Positions 1-11,683 of a DNA stretch of 64,000 bases are shown in pieces. Position numbers and translations under genes: made by a program. The first letter of the stretch is position 1. Every line of letters starts with the position of its first letter. The notes below the pieces were generated by a model. It was not told the DNA's origin, searched no databases, and worked only from the letters and a program-made list of their open reading frames with translations. Where the stretch lies: NCBI GenBank assembly GCA_025667525.1, contig CM046880.1, forward strand, positions 598,049,452 through 598,113,451, in the 5' to 3' direction. The DNA is from Glebionis coronaria (lineage: Eukaryota > Streptophyta > Magnoliopsida > Asterales > Asteraceae).

Positions 1-218
1 CTAAGTTATAAACTTGAAGCAACTATAAATGGGACCTTCATAAAACGTTTAGCCTTTCCAAGTTCTCTCGTGGATCATCTTGTGTAGGTATTGCCAGCGA
101 TAGTATGTAGCAGCATCCATTTCTCCACTAATAGCTCCTATACAGACAAGTCGCATTACAATCATAAAATAAGGCATAATCGATAATAGATATATGAATC
201 TTCAAAATATGTATTTAC

Positions 219-592
219 CTTTTATCCTGAAGTAGGATCAATAACAGCTTCGTCGGACAGCCTCAAAAAGACATTTCCACTTGTAGCACGAAATACAATT
301 CTTTCCAAGACCAACCTCTGCCTTTGGGCACAAGTCCAGTTAGAAACCCAAGTTAGCTTGTTTGCTTTGCTCAGCTGATTCCTACTCACAACATCACAAA
401 CAATAGTTTATTTGTGAACGTGATAAAAAAAATTAGAAGGTTCATGTTGTAACATGTACCTGATCCTTCAATAAAGGAGTTTCCAAAGAGTCTTCACCAG
501 CCTGCAACGATGAAGTTTATGTCTGCTGAGCAGCAATGATGCTCTGTGCTGCTTTGAAAAACTCTTGAGCCTGCAGAACAGTTGGAACTTAA
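219..592 (-). pseudogene. V-ATPase subunit a (VHA-a) relic, two exon fragments
   Basis: Two minus-strand stretches resemble consecutive exons of the plant vacuolar H+-ATPase subunit a, the membrane subunit that carries protons across the tonoplast or TGN. The stretch at about 592-477 reads like the family segment ending in GEDSLETPLL. The one at about 394-219 contains RATSGNVFLR, matching the family signature RATRGNVFLR, followed by DPTSG. Each exon has an in-frame TAA: one after AAQQT near 529, the other after SG next to the donor near 221. No further VHA-a exons were recognised on either side. Seen: motif matches and stops. Inferred: a short non-functional gene relic. Family assignment rests on recalled motifs. 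Confidence 0.6.
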
Positions 593-2299
593 AAATCAAG
601 TATAGTTTTTTTTTATACTAAGTTAATTGCTGAACTGTATATTTAAGAGCAAGAAAGTCGGCAAAGCTTAAGAGTAGGAAGTTTAAGTTCCGACTTAAAT
701 CTGTTTTCAGCATAAGTTCAATCTTCAAGTAATGTCCCTACCACTTCTAACGAAATTGTCATAACTGGGTTATCCCAATTCCAGTCACAACTTCAAGTGA
801 GTATCAACTAAAATAACTTTTCCACACTTGTTAAAATCTAATGTATTAGCATGCACCATGCTTTGTATATCTAAAAAGTTGAGATACAGACATCCAGTTT
901 ACATGGTTTTACAAATGATCAAGAAAAAATTTAGTAAGCCAATTTTTTTTTTGGCGAATTAGCATTAGGTAGCTACACTTACATTTGTATTACAGTTCAT
1001 GTAAGTAATTAATTCTCTAAACATGTCTTGAAACAAACTTTTATAACAAATTGTATATACCCTTAAAGTCACATTATGGCTCTCATTACCAAAAGCCATA
1101 CTAGTCCACACAAACTCAAAAGTAGCCATAAAACATAACCCTATTTCAGGTATTCCAAGAAACTTTTCCTGCAAGTATTTCAGATATACTCATAATCATT
1201 ACAATAAAAGTTCATCTAACTAATGATCATTGTCATTAATCAATAAAAAGAAACCCATGCCACAAATTTTTGCACCAGCAAGCCATATGGCACCAACAAA
1301 TGTCTATCCGCAAAAATAACTAGATAGAGCACTGCCTAAAGTTCAAAAAACTTACCACGATTGTCCAAGTATCATATTTTTGCACACAATTTCATATTCG
1401 TTAGGCAGACAATCTGCATTCATTCCCTGATATAAATTATTATATCTATGAATAGGATAAATGATCCAACACACTTCATACTCATAAAATGATCAAGTAA
1501 AAGCATGCATCGAGTTTAAATCACAAAACGGTAGTAGATTGAAATGACATCAGTTTGTAGCCTCCTTTAATCTACTTCTTACATTTCTAAGAAACTAAGA
1601 GGGTGTCTGGAATAATGTTTTGGAGTGCATTATCTAACTATATCGTTTGTAACACGTAAATAAGCAGAAACCAGTGTTTGGGAACCATCTTAACGACAAA
1701 ACATAGTTCTGCAAACACCTTACAAAATATAGATGGGAAGTAGAGAGTATAATGGTTGCAATACCTTATAGACAATAAATTTGCCATTGAGAAATCAAGT
1801 ATAATACTATAACTCTCACCGATTTACACTCTAATAAGAAACACAGGACATGAAAATATGAAATTGACAATATAGGGATATAAATGGTACCTAATGCTAT
1901 CAGTAGACGCATATCGAGGCCACTTCAATTGATTGTGTCATTTCAACAAACACTTCATGTGCATCTTCTTACGCTGTTATTAAGTTAACAAACTAAAAAG
2001 CACAGCCAATTAATTGTAGTAAATATGTAAAATAACCTGATTTTGGAAAGATGTTGCTAAGTAAGAACTAATATATCGATGTTTGAATCGATGTTCAAAA
2101 CCGTCTATGATTTGTACATGAAGTGTTTTGAAATAATTGAAACTGCCAGTTTCAGTTATAGGATAATGGGAAAGGGATAATTAGGACTTCAATGTAATGG
2201 GGGGAGAGATATTCAAGGAGGTTAATACACGTCAGATTTTGCATACGTGTTTCATTCACAACTATGCCAGGTAGTTGTTATTTTATCCTGATTTAATTA
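593..2299. other. Intergenic DNA, nothing recognised
   Basis: About 1.7 kb of AT-rich sequence with no convincing ORF, repeat array or terminal inverted repeat. Short ORFs here have no recognisable motif. The left arm of the large inverted duplication begins near 2300, inside what was an intron of the TNL ancestor. Confidence 0.5.
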
Positions 2300-2419
2300 T
2301 AAGATAGATAGATGTTTGGCCATTCATATAATATTAACAGTTCACAAGTTCAATACTTTGAACCGATTCATCATTGAATTCGTTTTATATCCACACTCTC
2401 ATTATCTTTTCCTTTTCAG

Positions 2420-4146
2420 GGTACCCCACAAACCAAATGTCTATACTTTCATTCATGGGATAAATTCAGTGCTGAAATTGCAATGAAAGGTCTCGCAAAA
2501 ATGACGGATCTTAGATTTCTTGACCTTGAAATCTACGATGATAAAGTTTGCGAATACCTTCCAAGTTCCTTAAGATTTATAAAATGGGATGGTTTTCCTT
2601 TTTCGAGTTTACCAAATACATTTCAAGGAAAACATCTTGTTGGACTTAAACTAGTTGAGAGCAGTATTGTTCAACTTTGGAAAGATGGAGAAGAAAAGGT
2701 TTAATAATGGTTGTTTTTCATCATTATGATCCTATATATCTATTGTATTGCTTTGTCATTGCACCAATATTCATTGTTTTTTTCTATTTATCTGAGGTTC
2801 TAAATAACCTCAGGTTCTTCACTATCTATTCGTCAAACTTGAGGACCTTTGACCTTAGGTTCGCTCCAAATCTTGTAAAGTTGACTATTTCCTTTTGTAA
2901 GGATTTCGTAGACCTTCATATACCTGCTGATCACCATTCAAAGCTCGAATATCTTCAAATCACTTATTCAAAGTTGACAAACCTTCACCTCGGGAATACT
3001 TCTAATCTAAAGACGCTACAACTCACTGGCTGTAGTGATTTGGTAGAACTTCAAATGCCTGATGAAAGTTTAAAGCTCAGACGACTTGACCTCAGTCGTT
3101 CAAAGTTGAAGACTATTCACCTTGGGAGAACTCCAAATCTTGAAAAGCTAACGCTTAATGACTGCGAAAGTTTGGTAGAACTTGAAATGCCTTCTGAATG
3201 TCTAAAGCTCAAAGAGCTCGAACTCAATCATACAAAGTTGAGGACCCTTGACCTTGGGCTCACTCCAAATCTCAAAAGGTTAGATCTTGCAAATTGTTAT
3301 AGTTTGGTGGAAATTAAGGCCCCCGTTGGATGTCTGAGTAATCTTTCCTTCTTAGACTTAAGTGGTTGCGGGAGGTTTAAGTCCTTTGTGTTTAATCTAG
3401 ATGAGGAGGTTGGTTCTTTATCTGAGTTACATCTGATTGCAGAACCCACAGATGTTTGCCCATTGCACTCCGAAAATGATTCTCCAAAGTTTCAGTTTTC
3501 TTGTTATTATAAAAAAGATCCAGAATTATTGTTTGGAAATCTTGAAAGGCTTATTTCTATTGGTCTGTGTGCTTGTACAAACCTTGAGAGTTTTTCAAGA
3601 AGCATTTGCAGTTTACAGTTTATAAGAAAGCTTACACTTGAAGGTAGTATACCGGAGGCACCCAAAGATCTTAACCAGTTAGAATGTCTAGAGGAGCTAA
3701 GTTTGTGCTATATGGATATTGAACTTCTTCCAGATAACATCTGTATGTTAAAACATCTCAAATTTCTGGAAATCGGATATTGTTGCTTTCTTGAGAAGTT
3801 ACCTAAGGATATTGGCCAATTAGAATCTTTAGAGACGCTAATCTTAACAGACTGTGAGCTTTTGCAAGATATTCCAAACAGCATCTGTAAGATTAAACGT
3901 TTAAACAGTTTTGATCTCCGCGGTTGTATTCGAGTTGTTGAACTGCCTGAGGAAATTGGAAGTTTAGAAGGTTTGAAAGAGCTGAACATAGAAGGTACAA
4001 GCATAACCCGTCTCCCACAGAGCATTTTTACGTTGAGAGGTTTACGTATTGTTGGGTCGATACAGCTTATTGATGCATATGGTTTATTACTCAAGAGACG
4101 AAGAACCTCTGATGATGATGGTGATGAAAGAGTCGGCTACATATAA
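2420..4146 (+). pseudogene. TNL copy A: orphan leucine-rich-repeat half
   Basis: Two exons, 2420-2698 and 2797-4146, are separated by a GT-AG intron and stay open to a stop at 4144-4146, giving about 542 residues of LRR. Exon 1 starts phase 0 after a TTTTCAG acceptor, as in copies B and C, and encodes the NLL-type segment with LPSSLRFIKWDGFPFSSLP. Exon 2 carries about 15 LRRs of the pattern LKLxxLxLxxSKLxTxxLG / NLxxLxLxxCxxLVEL and ends in a lysine/arginine-rich tail. No TIR or NBS exon precedes it: homology to copy C breaks in the intron near 2300. It would have sensed effector or guarded protein in the intact gene. Here it lacks start, NADase and ATPase parts, so it is a truncated duplicate even though its reading frame is undamaged. 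Confidence 0.85.
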
Positions 4147-5586
4147 CCCATATTGGGGAAGAGCCTTGACTTTCTATTATATTAGCCCAGCATCCAAACT
4201 GCAGCTCCACGAGTCTGCTCGGAACCTTTTAACAGGTACTTTATTTTGAAATATTCATCGTTTCTGCAATTTTTGTGTTTTACTATGATTCTAAAAATTT
4301 AACCATGGTTCTGCAACTAGGAGGTCGGATCAGCAGCAAGCATTCGTAAATCAGCGCTTAACAGTTAGCCAAGTGAACTCCGATCGGGTAAGTCATTAAG
4401 AAATTTCTTAACTAGAATGAGGAAGCAATTGCCACTCAGCGAAGAAGGTGTTCTAAAGCTCATATTACTGAACTTATTCTCATGTGCATTGAAATGATTC
4501 TTTTCCCAGGCATTGTTGATCGTTGATCATTGTCGAGTGATTTTGGCTCAATCCATTTCGTTCGTTGATAGCTTTCTCTGGTACTCCCAAAGTATGATTG
4601 TCATTTTACCTTCAGTACTATTACTTATTACGTGAAAATCATTAAAGGATTTGAACTTTGTTTAATTTATGTGGCTGCATAAACACAGTTGACTTCTTAG
4701 AAAGTCAAACTGCTGAAAATGGCGGGACTCTGATAAAAGGTTGTATTCGAGTTGTTGAACTGCCTGAGGAAATTGGAAGTTTAGAAGGTACATGCATAAC
4801 TCGTCTTCCACAGAGCATTTTTAAGTTGAGAGGTCTACGTATTGTTGGGTCGATACAGCTTCTTGATGCGTATCGTTTGTTACTCAAGAGACGAAGAACC
4901 TCCGATGATGATGACGAAAGAGTATGCTACATATAACCCATACTTAGACATGCCAAAGGAGCCAATACATAGAGAGCTATTTTTAACAGGTTTATTTTGA
5001 AAATTTAAATTGATTATGGAAATATTCATTTTTCTGCAATTTATGTGTTTTACTATGAGTCTAACAATTTAACCATTTTCTGCTACTAGGAGATCCGATC
5101 AGCAGGAAGAAATCGTCAATCAATGCATAACAGTTAGCCAAGTGACCTCAGATAAGGGAATTCATTAAGAGATTTCTCAACTCGAATGGGTTTATCATAG
5201 AGATCTTTGAAGGTTCGATGAGCAGGAGGCAATTGCCACTCAGCTCGGAAGGTGATCTTAAGCTCATATCTTTCCACATGCATTGTTGATCATTGATCAT
5301 TTCCAAGTGATTTTGGCTCAATCCATTTTGGTTGTTGATAGTTGTCTCTGGTACACTCCCAGAGTGCGATTGTTTGTAAAGAGGCGTTTTAAGGTATAGT
5401 CATTTTACCTTTCAGTAGTAGTACTTTTTTAATGTATGCACTGTCATCAAGCTATAATCCCAACTTATTACCTTTATTCAATAAAGAATGTGAACTTTAT
5501 CTGAATTCATGGAGCTGAATAAAGACAGTTGACTTCCTAGAAAGTCAAACTGTGTTTTTGATGAAAATGGCAGGACTATGATAAAA
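3922..5586 (+). repeat. Tandem duplication (817 bp) of the 3' end of TNL-A
   Basis: Unit 1 (3922-4738) runs from inside the last LRRs through the 3' flank; unit 2 (4739-5586) repeats it. The junction lies in GGTTG, present at 3922-3926, 4739-4743 and 5587-5591, so a 5-bp microhomology joined the 3' flank back into the LRR exon. Shared markers include ACAGTTAGCCAAGTGA, GCAATTGCCACTCAGC and the paired GTTGACTTC / GAAAGTCAAACTG. The right arm of the inverted duplication has one copy only, so the event followed the inversion or was lost there. Confidence 0.75.
4739..4936 (+). pseudogene. Duplicated LRR tail fragment of TNL-A
   Basis: This 66-codon piece repeats the last two LRRs and basic tail of copy A, from GCIRVVELPEEIGSLEG to a terminal CYI and stop. 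It lacks 24 bp found in copy A, an in-frame deletion between two AGAAGGT repeats that removes the codons after SLEG. It has no exon signals of its own and is a by-product of the tandem duplication. Confidence 0.75.
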
Positions 5587-5804
5587 GGTTGGAGATGATC
5601 ATGTTAAAAATGAACTTATGAAAGTATTTTAGTGATTTAAGATCATAAAGATATTTGACTTTTGAATCAAACTACGGGCTTTCATCAAATTTGACAGAGG
5701 TTTTCATAGTGTTGTGCAGACACACATATTTTAGTGATAATAGGTTATCAAAACATTGTTTGTAGTTTTGAAAGGCATTGAGTAGTCATATCGGAAAATG
5801 CAGT

Positions 5805-6065
5805 TTGACATTGACAAGTTAGAATGTCTCAAGGGGTTAACTATATCATCTAAAAAGATAAAACATCTTCATTTGTATGTTGAACATCTAAAATCTCTTC
5901 AACTTACATCATGTTGGTAACTTGAAGAGGATCTAAGGCCGATTACAATGTTTGGAGAAGCTAATCCTATCTGAGTGTATATATTTACGAGATATTCCTA
6001 ACAGCATATGTAAGAGGAAGCGTCTAAAACATTTCATCCTCTCATATTGTGTTCTTGTTGATAGT
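5805..6065 (+). pseudogene. Older LRR relic, left-arm copy
   Basis: Reading LDKLECLKGLTI-type text, then a stop, then LILSECIYLRDIPNSICK, this is a decayed version of the last LRRs of the TNL family (compare LNQLECLEEL and LLQDIPNSICK in copy A). It lies downstream of the TNL-A 3' flank and has a fuller counterpart on the minus strand at 29490-29950. It shows at least one in-frame stop (after CW near 5921) and stops abruptly near 6065 where the right-arm copy continues. Confidence 0.65.
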
Positions 6066-6469
6066 ATATTTGTTCTTATTCGCCACATAATGTTACACTG
6101 GACTTTACAGATTCAGTGTCCAACATTTTTTTGCCAGCATTTCTAGCACTTTACTGTATTAGTATAAATTGCATTCGTGTTTATTATCTCTGTGTTGCGC
6201 GTATTTGAAAATTATTCGCATTATTACCAATCCTAACATGTTACCTGTTAGGAATGGAATGTCATTATGCAATATAAATAATTCTGTCTTAAAGGACTGT
6301 TTGGGATAACAGTCTAAAGCCTGAGTGTATATCATAAACAGGCGAATATCTGTCTGAATCGGTGAGTTACCATGGAAAATAAGGCATACTTTTTTCTTAC
6401 TGTGTAGGGTATCTGGGCACCAGGAGGTTAGGTTAAATTCTCCCCTAGCGTAGCCGTGCACATATTAAC

Positions 6470-6610
6470 CGTAACCGGTAAAAAAACCGAAACCGGTCAA
6501 CACCGGTTATTGACCAAACCGGTTTCAGTTACGGAATAACTGGCGGTTACTAACCGGTTATGGCTTTCGACCGTTGTAACCGGTTATTTTTTAGTAACGT
6601 TAGACATTTA
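6470..6610. repeat. ACCGGTT-rich palindromic cluster (left arm)
   Basis: About ten copies of ACCGGTT/AACCGGTT in both orientations in 140 bp, inside AT-rich DNA. Its inverted-duplicate copy lies at 28500-28700. Such CCGGTT clusters resemble subterminal regions of plant hAT elements, but no target duplication was found, so the type is uncertain. Confidence 0.5.
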
Positions 6611-6783
6611 CTGTAAGGAAAAAGAAACAGCAGTTCAGTAGGCACTCAGTTAAGGGGTGTTTGGGTCAACTTGCTGCTGCAACAAAGCTTATGGGGCGTT
6701 TGGGTCATGCTGATGCAAACTGAGATATATAAGTATTCATAGAAACAAGAGTTCAAAAATGGACAGTATGTCCTTACATTCAT

Positions 6784-7017
6784 GACCAAAATGGACAAAG
6801 ATTGCAGTCCATGGGTTTAATGAAATTCCGAGGGCTCAAAATGTTTATGAGAACGGCAAAGTTCGGTTTATAACCAAAGATCTATTGTGGATATATGACG
6901 TTGAAGAACGAACTTTCAGTAAAATTGTTAATATTTCTTATATGAAAATGAAGGACTTTGTAGGTGCTTGTGAGGAAAGTCTCGTCTCACCAAAATTCAT
7001 TAGACTCTCTGTGTCAT
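6784..7017 (+). pseudogene. F-box-associated (FBA) domain fragment, left copy
   Basis: An open stretch of about 76 codons reads like the C-terminal part of plant F-box proteins with an FBA/kelch-like domain: KWTKIAVHGF, then VRFITKDLLWIYDVEERTF, and VGACEESLVSPKF, where ESLVSP is typical of the family. F-box proteins are substrate receptors of SCF ubiquitin ligases. No F-box motif or start lies upstream, and a TGA is in frame just before it. The end is chimeric: about 405 bp present in the right-arm copy is deleted after FIR. Family call from motif memory; truncation seen directly. Confidence 0.6.
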
Positions 7018-7290
7018 AGTAGTGGCTCCTTTCAGAAAGTTGGAATCAAACAAAAACTTTCAAACGAGGTCGATTTCAGTACGAAATCTGTGTGTCGACT
7101 TTATGCGTTAATTGAGTCAGGTCCTACGATCGACTCAAAACCGGGTAAAAAAGATGACCCAGGCTAACTAAAAATAGTATAAAGTTAGAAAACTTATTGT
7201 TGTAACATTATAGCTAATTCCGAAGGTTTCTAAGAGATATACGACTGGAATCAGTTGACTTTCATCTAATTAGAGCAGATTCTGAGGAAT

Positions 7291-8084
7291 TATGCTCAAT
7301 CTTGAACCAAGATCATGAAGTCCAATTGTGGATATGTTAACTCCGTCTATCAGAATCTGTCCAATATTTAAATTTAAAATTGAACGAGAGACCGAAAAAT
7401 GTCAAAGTGAACACTTATTTAGGAACGAACTATCAAGTCTGTCTTATTTTGGGGATTGGTTCCCTTGGAAAACGTTATTATTGTATACCTTTACTCTTGC
7501 CGATACCAGGTCTCACTGGCACATTAATATCAAAGGCGGTTTCAAGGTCCAGCAGTTTCTTTTTAGCTAAAGTTGGATCTCATAAATTATTTGACTAACC
7601 CAACGAAGCCTGCACAGTTGACTTTTAGGGGTTAAAAGGTGTGTTAATTTACATAACGAACTGTGTTACCGTAAAATGAAACTGTACTAGATAAAATAAT
7701 CTGGTACCATGTGCTTCTCACTAAGGTGTACCAGCTATCAACTTTTGATCAGTTAAAATTTTGTAGTTACATAACTTACTTCATATATAGTATCCTGATT
7801 ATACGGTTGACTTCTTCATAAAGTCAAACTGAATTCCTGATGAAAACTATTTAATCTTTGATGAGGTTGGACATGATCATGTTTTAATAATATTCAGTAA
7901 TGTCATAGAATAGTTACGCTTGACACAAATACTTCAATATCTGGATATATTTTTGTTATGTATGAGTATGATGTATGGTGTTTGACTCAAATTGTTGACT
8001 TTGATCAATTTCAGTGAGTTGTTCACAATTATGTGAAGGACATATATTCGTAGGTTTTAGTGGAAGCTACATAACATGTATTGT
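7291..8084. other. Non-coding stretch, nothing recognised
   Basis: Short ORFs up to about 80 codons lack recognisable motifs. A segment near 7803-7900 again contains paired GTTGACTTC and AAAGTCAAACTG like the TNL 3' flanks, suggesting further dispersed pieces of that flank. Confidence 0.4.
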
Positions 8085-8260
8085 AGGCAGTGTTTTGAAA
8101 CCCGGTTCAACCCGGCCGGTTCAACCGATTGAACCGGTTCCGATCTAAAAAACGGATCAAAACGAACCGGTTCTTAATTAATAGAGACCCGGTCTAAACT
8201 GGCGGGTTTTTAAAAACCCGGGTCAACCCGGGTGAAGAATCCAGGCCGGGTTCCTTATTT
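8085..8260. repeat. CCGGTTCAACC-rich GC cluster, possible hAT terminus
   Basis: Begins CAGTGTTTTGAAACCCGG and continues with alternating CCGGTTCAACC and AACCGGTT. This style of end is common in plant non-autonomous hAT elements. No matching opposite end or 8-bp target duplication was found by eye. Confidence 0.4.
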
Positions 8261-8607
8261 TTAATTATGTTTAATTATCTTAAAAACTTAAAACTAAATA
8301 TGTTTAAATATTGCATAATTTTTAATTCCTCATATCGTTTTTTTCATAACTTTTGAGTTTTTCTTGCAATAACTACAAATATAAATCCATAAGTGTTGTT
8401 CTTCTACAAGGCACACCAAAATTACAATTTCACAAATATAATTATTCGCCGTTACATATCATTAATTTACGTGAGTAATCGTAAACAAAGTCATAATTAC
8501 ATTCCATTGTAATAATCTTTTTTCTTATTTACATTACACATCCTACTAAATATAATAGACTAGATACTATTATCAACATCACAATAATTGGTATAACAAA
8601 AAAAAAT

Positions 8608-8634
8608 ATAATAATAATAATAATAATAATAATT
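8608..8634. repeat. (ATA)n microsatellite
   Basis: Nine uninterrupted AAT-type trinucleotide units. Confidence 0.85.
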
Positions 8635-8760
8635 TATATGGCACTAATTAGTGATTCTTGTAGAAGATACATATATATATGTTACTCCGTAGTACGTAGT
8701 ATTGGACTTAGAATTAAGTTAAGTCTAAAAATAGCCCACATACATTTTTCACTCATATAG

Positions 8761-8818
8761 TTAGTAAATATTTTCGATTAGCATTCACGAATTTGTGGTA
8801 ATCGAAAATATTTACTAA
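8761..8818. repeat. Perfect 20-bp hairpin
   Basis: Positions 8761-8780 and 8799-8818 are exact reverse complements around an 18-nt loop. Imperfect pairing extends outward (TTTTTCACTCAT against GCGAGTGAGAA). It could be a short MITE or the fold of a small-RNA precursor; there is no direct evidence for either. Confidence 0.7.
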
Positions 8819-10329
8819 GTTCGCGAGTGAGAATGATATTTTTGTAAGTTCATTAACTAAATTTGAAGAGCGCATGCAAAGAATTTTCGTTTATATTTAT
8901 GACAAAAGATCGGTAGGGAACACCCTCTAACAAAAAATCAAAAGAATCAATCTCAGCCACTAATTTGACCTTAATCTTACGGTTTAAATTAATTGAGATT
9001 CTGTTACACTTTATCTCTCCTCCTTATCTCCCCTGCTGCACTCACACTCTCTTTGACAATCAAAACACACATAAACCAATATCATAAATCGTCGTTGAAC
9101 TTTCATAATGTCGTCGATCTTCTATATTGACGTCGATCCTTCGATCTGTCTTTCTACAGTCGATCTAGACACAAGTCATCTACCTCCAGCTATTTCTATG
9201 AGATCTCGTATTTCTCTTAATTATCTTTGGGGTTAGTAGACAAGTTACTTTTTCTTCATTATGGGATCTGCAAGTTACAGTTTATTATTTTATTTGTTGT
9301 CTTTAAAAAACAATTGTTTATTACTATCGCCATATTCATTAGAAAGCTTAATTTGTGTTCCGTATATAAACTGGGAAAAAGTTATGATAGCTGCTGCTGA
9401 TCTTTTTAAATCGTACGCTGATACGTTGCTTGAATTCGCGACTTCTGATGTTGTTGACCAAATGGTATGATAATGAACCGAAATTACTATTTTACACTCG
9501 AAAACTGGTCATTAAGATTTTTTGTTTGATTGTAAGAGATGTCCAACTATGTTGAAGCTTCTCAACATAAAAAGTTTGTATGTGAAAAAGCCGAGAGAAC
9601 ACTTAAGACAATGGTGGTATCATGAAAATAATATGTGGGTTCGGGCTAAAGCTATTGTTTCGATCGCTTAGTGCGTCGCAAATATGGTATGAAGATAAGC
9701 ACATTGCGAAAAAAATGAGTCTTTGGTCTGTTACTTTTCTGCTTCTCGTGTTTTTTGAGTGATCTAATTAGGTTCCTTATTAGTATTGTTTTAGGATGTT
9801 GGAGATACGAAGCAATATCGGCTTGTTGTGTTAATACAAATGTGTATCGAAATGCTGAAAGATAGATTTACATAAGCAAGATGGGCATCTCAGGGAATGC
9901 TTTTGTTGATTCACAAGGCGGTTGTAAAAGAGGAAGATGAGAAGCAACAAGAGATGTGGCAAAGCTTTTGCCAGCCATTGATGCATTGGTTATGACAAAA
10001 CTCGTTGCTTCTTAGTGGAAGTTCTTTTATCTGTTACAATGGTTTGCTCTTGAAGAATATTATATTAAACATCTTTGCCATGATGCATTGGGTATGGCCA
10101 ACTGTGTTCGCATCTGTAATTCTTTTATACGTTTTATATGTAGATCCCGTTGCTTACCAGTTCATGTAATGGGCCATTTGCTCTTGAAAAAAATTATGTT
10201 CGATATGATTGAGATTCCCCAATGTATTTGTATTTGCACTAGATTGTTTGTTATTTTGACAGTAGCTTATCGGGTTGTAACAAAAATTCATATGGTATCG
10301 TTGTTTGCATATTTTCTGTAGGTTATAAA
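8819..10329. other. Intergenic DNA with weak coding-like traces
   Basis: A 69-codon ORF at 9261-9470 and scattered coding-like pieces to about 10100 (for example text reading MLKDRF, then WASQGMLLLIHKAVVKEED, near 9860-9930) could be exons of a decayed gene. No family was recognised and no consistent exon chain was built. Confidence 0.25.
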
Positions 10330-11190
10330 ATTACAAGTGATTTGCACTAAATCACATGTAATTCGTACTAAACCACACATGTGATTCCTACTAAATCACA
10401 TGTTATTTTGTTTGAATCACATGTAATTCTGTCAATATATTAAAATTTTATTGTCGTTCATGTAAAATATATATAAAGCAAATTAGCTTTTGAAGTACAT
10501 GTGTTTTTTTTAAAGCACATGTAATTCGGCTTAAATTACACGTGATTCAGTGACAATCACATGTGATTTTGCTTGAATTACATGTGATTCGGTGATAATT
10601 AGATATGATTTTTCTTGCATTAAATGTGATTCAAGCATTTCGAAATCTTAACTTCTAAACCCACTTTAAAATGAAACACATGTGGTTTTGTTTGAATCAC
10701 ATGTAATTCTATTCATATATTAAAATGTTTGTTGCCATTCGTATATAAAACAAATTAGCTTTTTAATTACATGTAATTCACATGTGATTATTTATAAAAT
10801 CACATGTGATTTAAAGCAAAATTACATGTAATTTTGTATAAAATCACATGTAATTTGAGCAAAAATACATGTAATTATTTATAAAATCACATGTGATTTG
10901 AGCAAAATTACATGTAATTCACACAAAATTACATGTAATTTTCATTCAACACTAACTAACCACTTTTTTACAAAAATCACATGTAATTCACACATAATTA
11001 CATGTGATTTGCATTTAACACTAATAAACTATTTGATTACAAAAATTACATGTAATTCACACATAATTACATGTAATTCACACAAAAGTTAACGATTTAC
11101 AGTGTTAAAAATTCTCGCCAAAAAAATTACACGTAATTTTCGAAAATTACATGTAATTTTTCGAGAATCACATGTAATTTTTTATGTGTA
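10330..11190. repeat. Field of ACATGT-centred palindromes
   Basis: More than 40 copies of self-complementary words of the form AATTACATGTAATT or AATCACATGTGATT, usually 15-25 bp apart and separated by AT-rich linkers. Every core is a 6-bp palindrome, so the region can form many small hairpins. Small ORFs here come from the repeat. It ends about 490 bp before the start of TNL-B. Confidence 0.85.
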
Positions 11191-11683
11191 AATTTTAAAA
11201 AAAAAAGTTTGCCGAAAGTGTATAGAAGTGCCTATCTATAGAAAGATAACTTAATTCCCGTCGCGATGGTATAATTAGTTTTTCGTAACGATTAACGGTT
11301 TGAGAGATATTTAATTTTTAAAGAATATGATGAAAATGGGTTTTTAAATTAAATTTAAAAAGATTAATATATATCATTAGATGGAACTTGAATGGATGGT
11401 TGAGATTGCTTCCTTCTTTCTTTTTTTGATGCATATTCTATAAGGATCTCACCTCCTTGCTAAGAAATTTCAATGACATCGCTGTATTATTATTGGAACT
11501 TTATGACCAACTAGTTAAGACTTTTCTATGATATCTTTCAATTATTGAAGCAATATTAGTGGTCCTCATTCTGTTTTCACACAAACACAACCACCTTAAC
11601 TGTGTATTTGCAATCAGTTCATATAATTTTATCCCAAAACTACATTTTAAATTTAGAAAAACCTTCATTATTCATAACTTTAA
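11191..11683 (+). other. 5' flank of TNL-B
   Basis: Intergenic sequence leading into the TNL-B start. No clear TATA box, W-box cluster or transposon terminus was made out. The last 150 bp are C/A-rich and could be 5' UTR. Confidence 0.3.

Larger units (their letters stand above)
2300..7290 (+). repeat. Left arm of a large inverted duplication
   Basis: This block reappears in reverse complement at about 24780-32520. Shared landmarks in order are the end of the TNL intron, the two LRR exons, the 3' flank, an LRR relic, an ACCGGTT-rich cluster, an F-box fragment and a tail matching 24790-24930. The arms differ by indels: this arm has an extra tandem duplication (3922-5586) and lacks about 405 bp of F-box-flanking DNA and part of the LRR relic. 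The right arm has a 2.5-kb insertion. Boundaries are approximate, judged by eye. Confidence 0.8.

Noticed and set aside
10898..11092. 64-codon ORF of ITCNSH repeats
   Set aside because: Artefact of the ACATGT repeat field.
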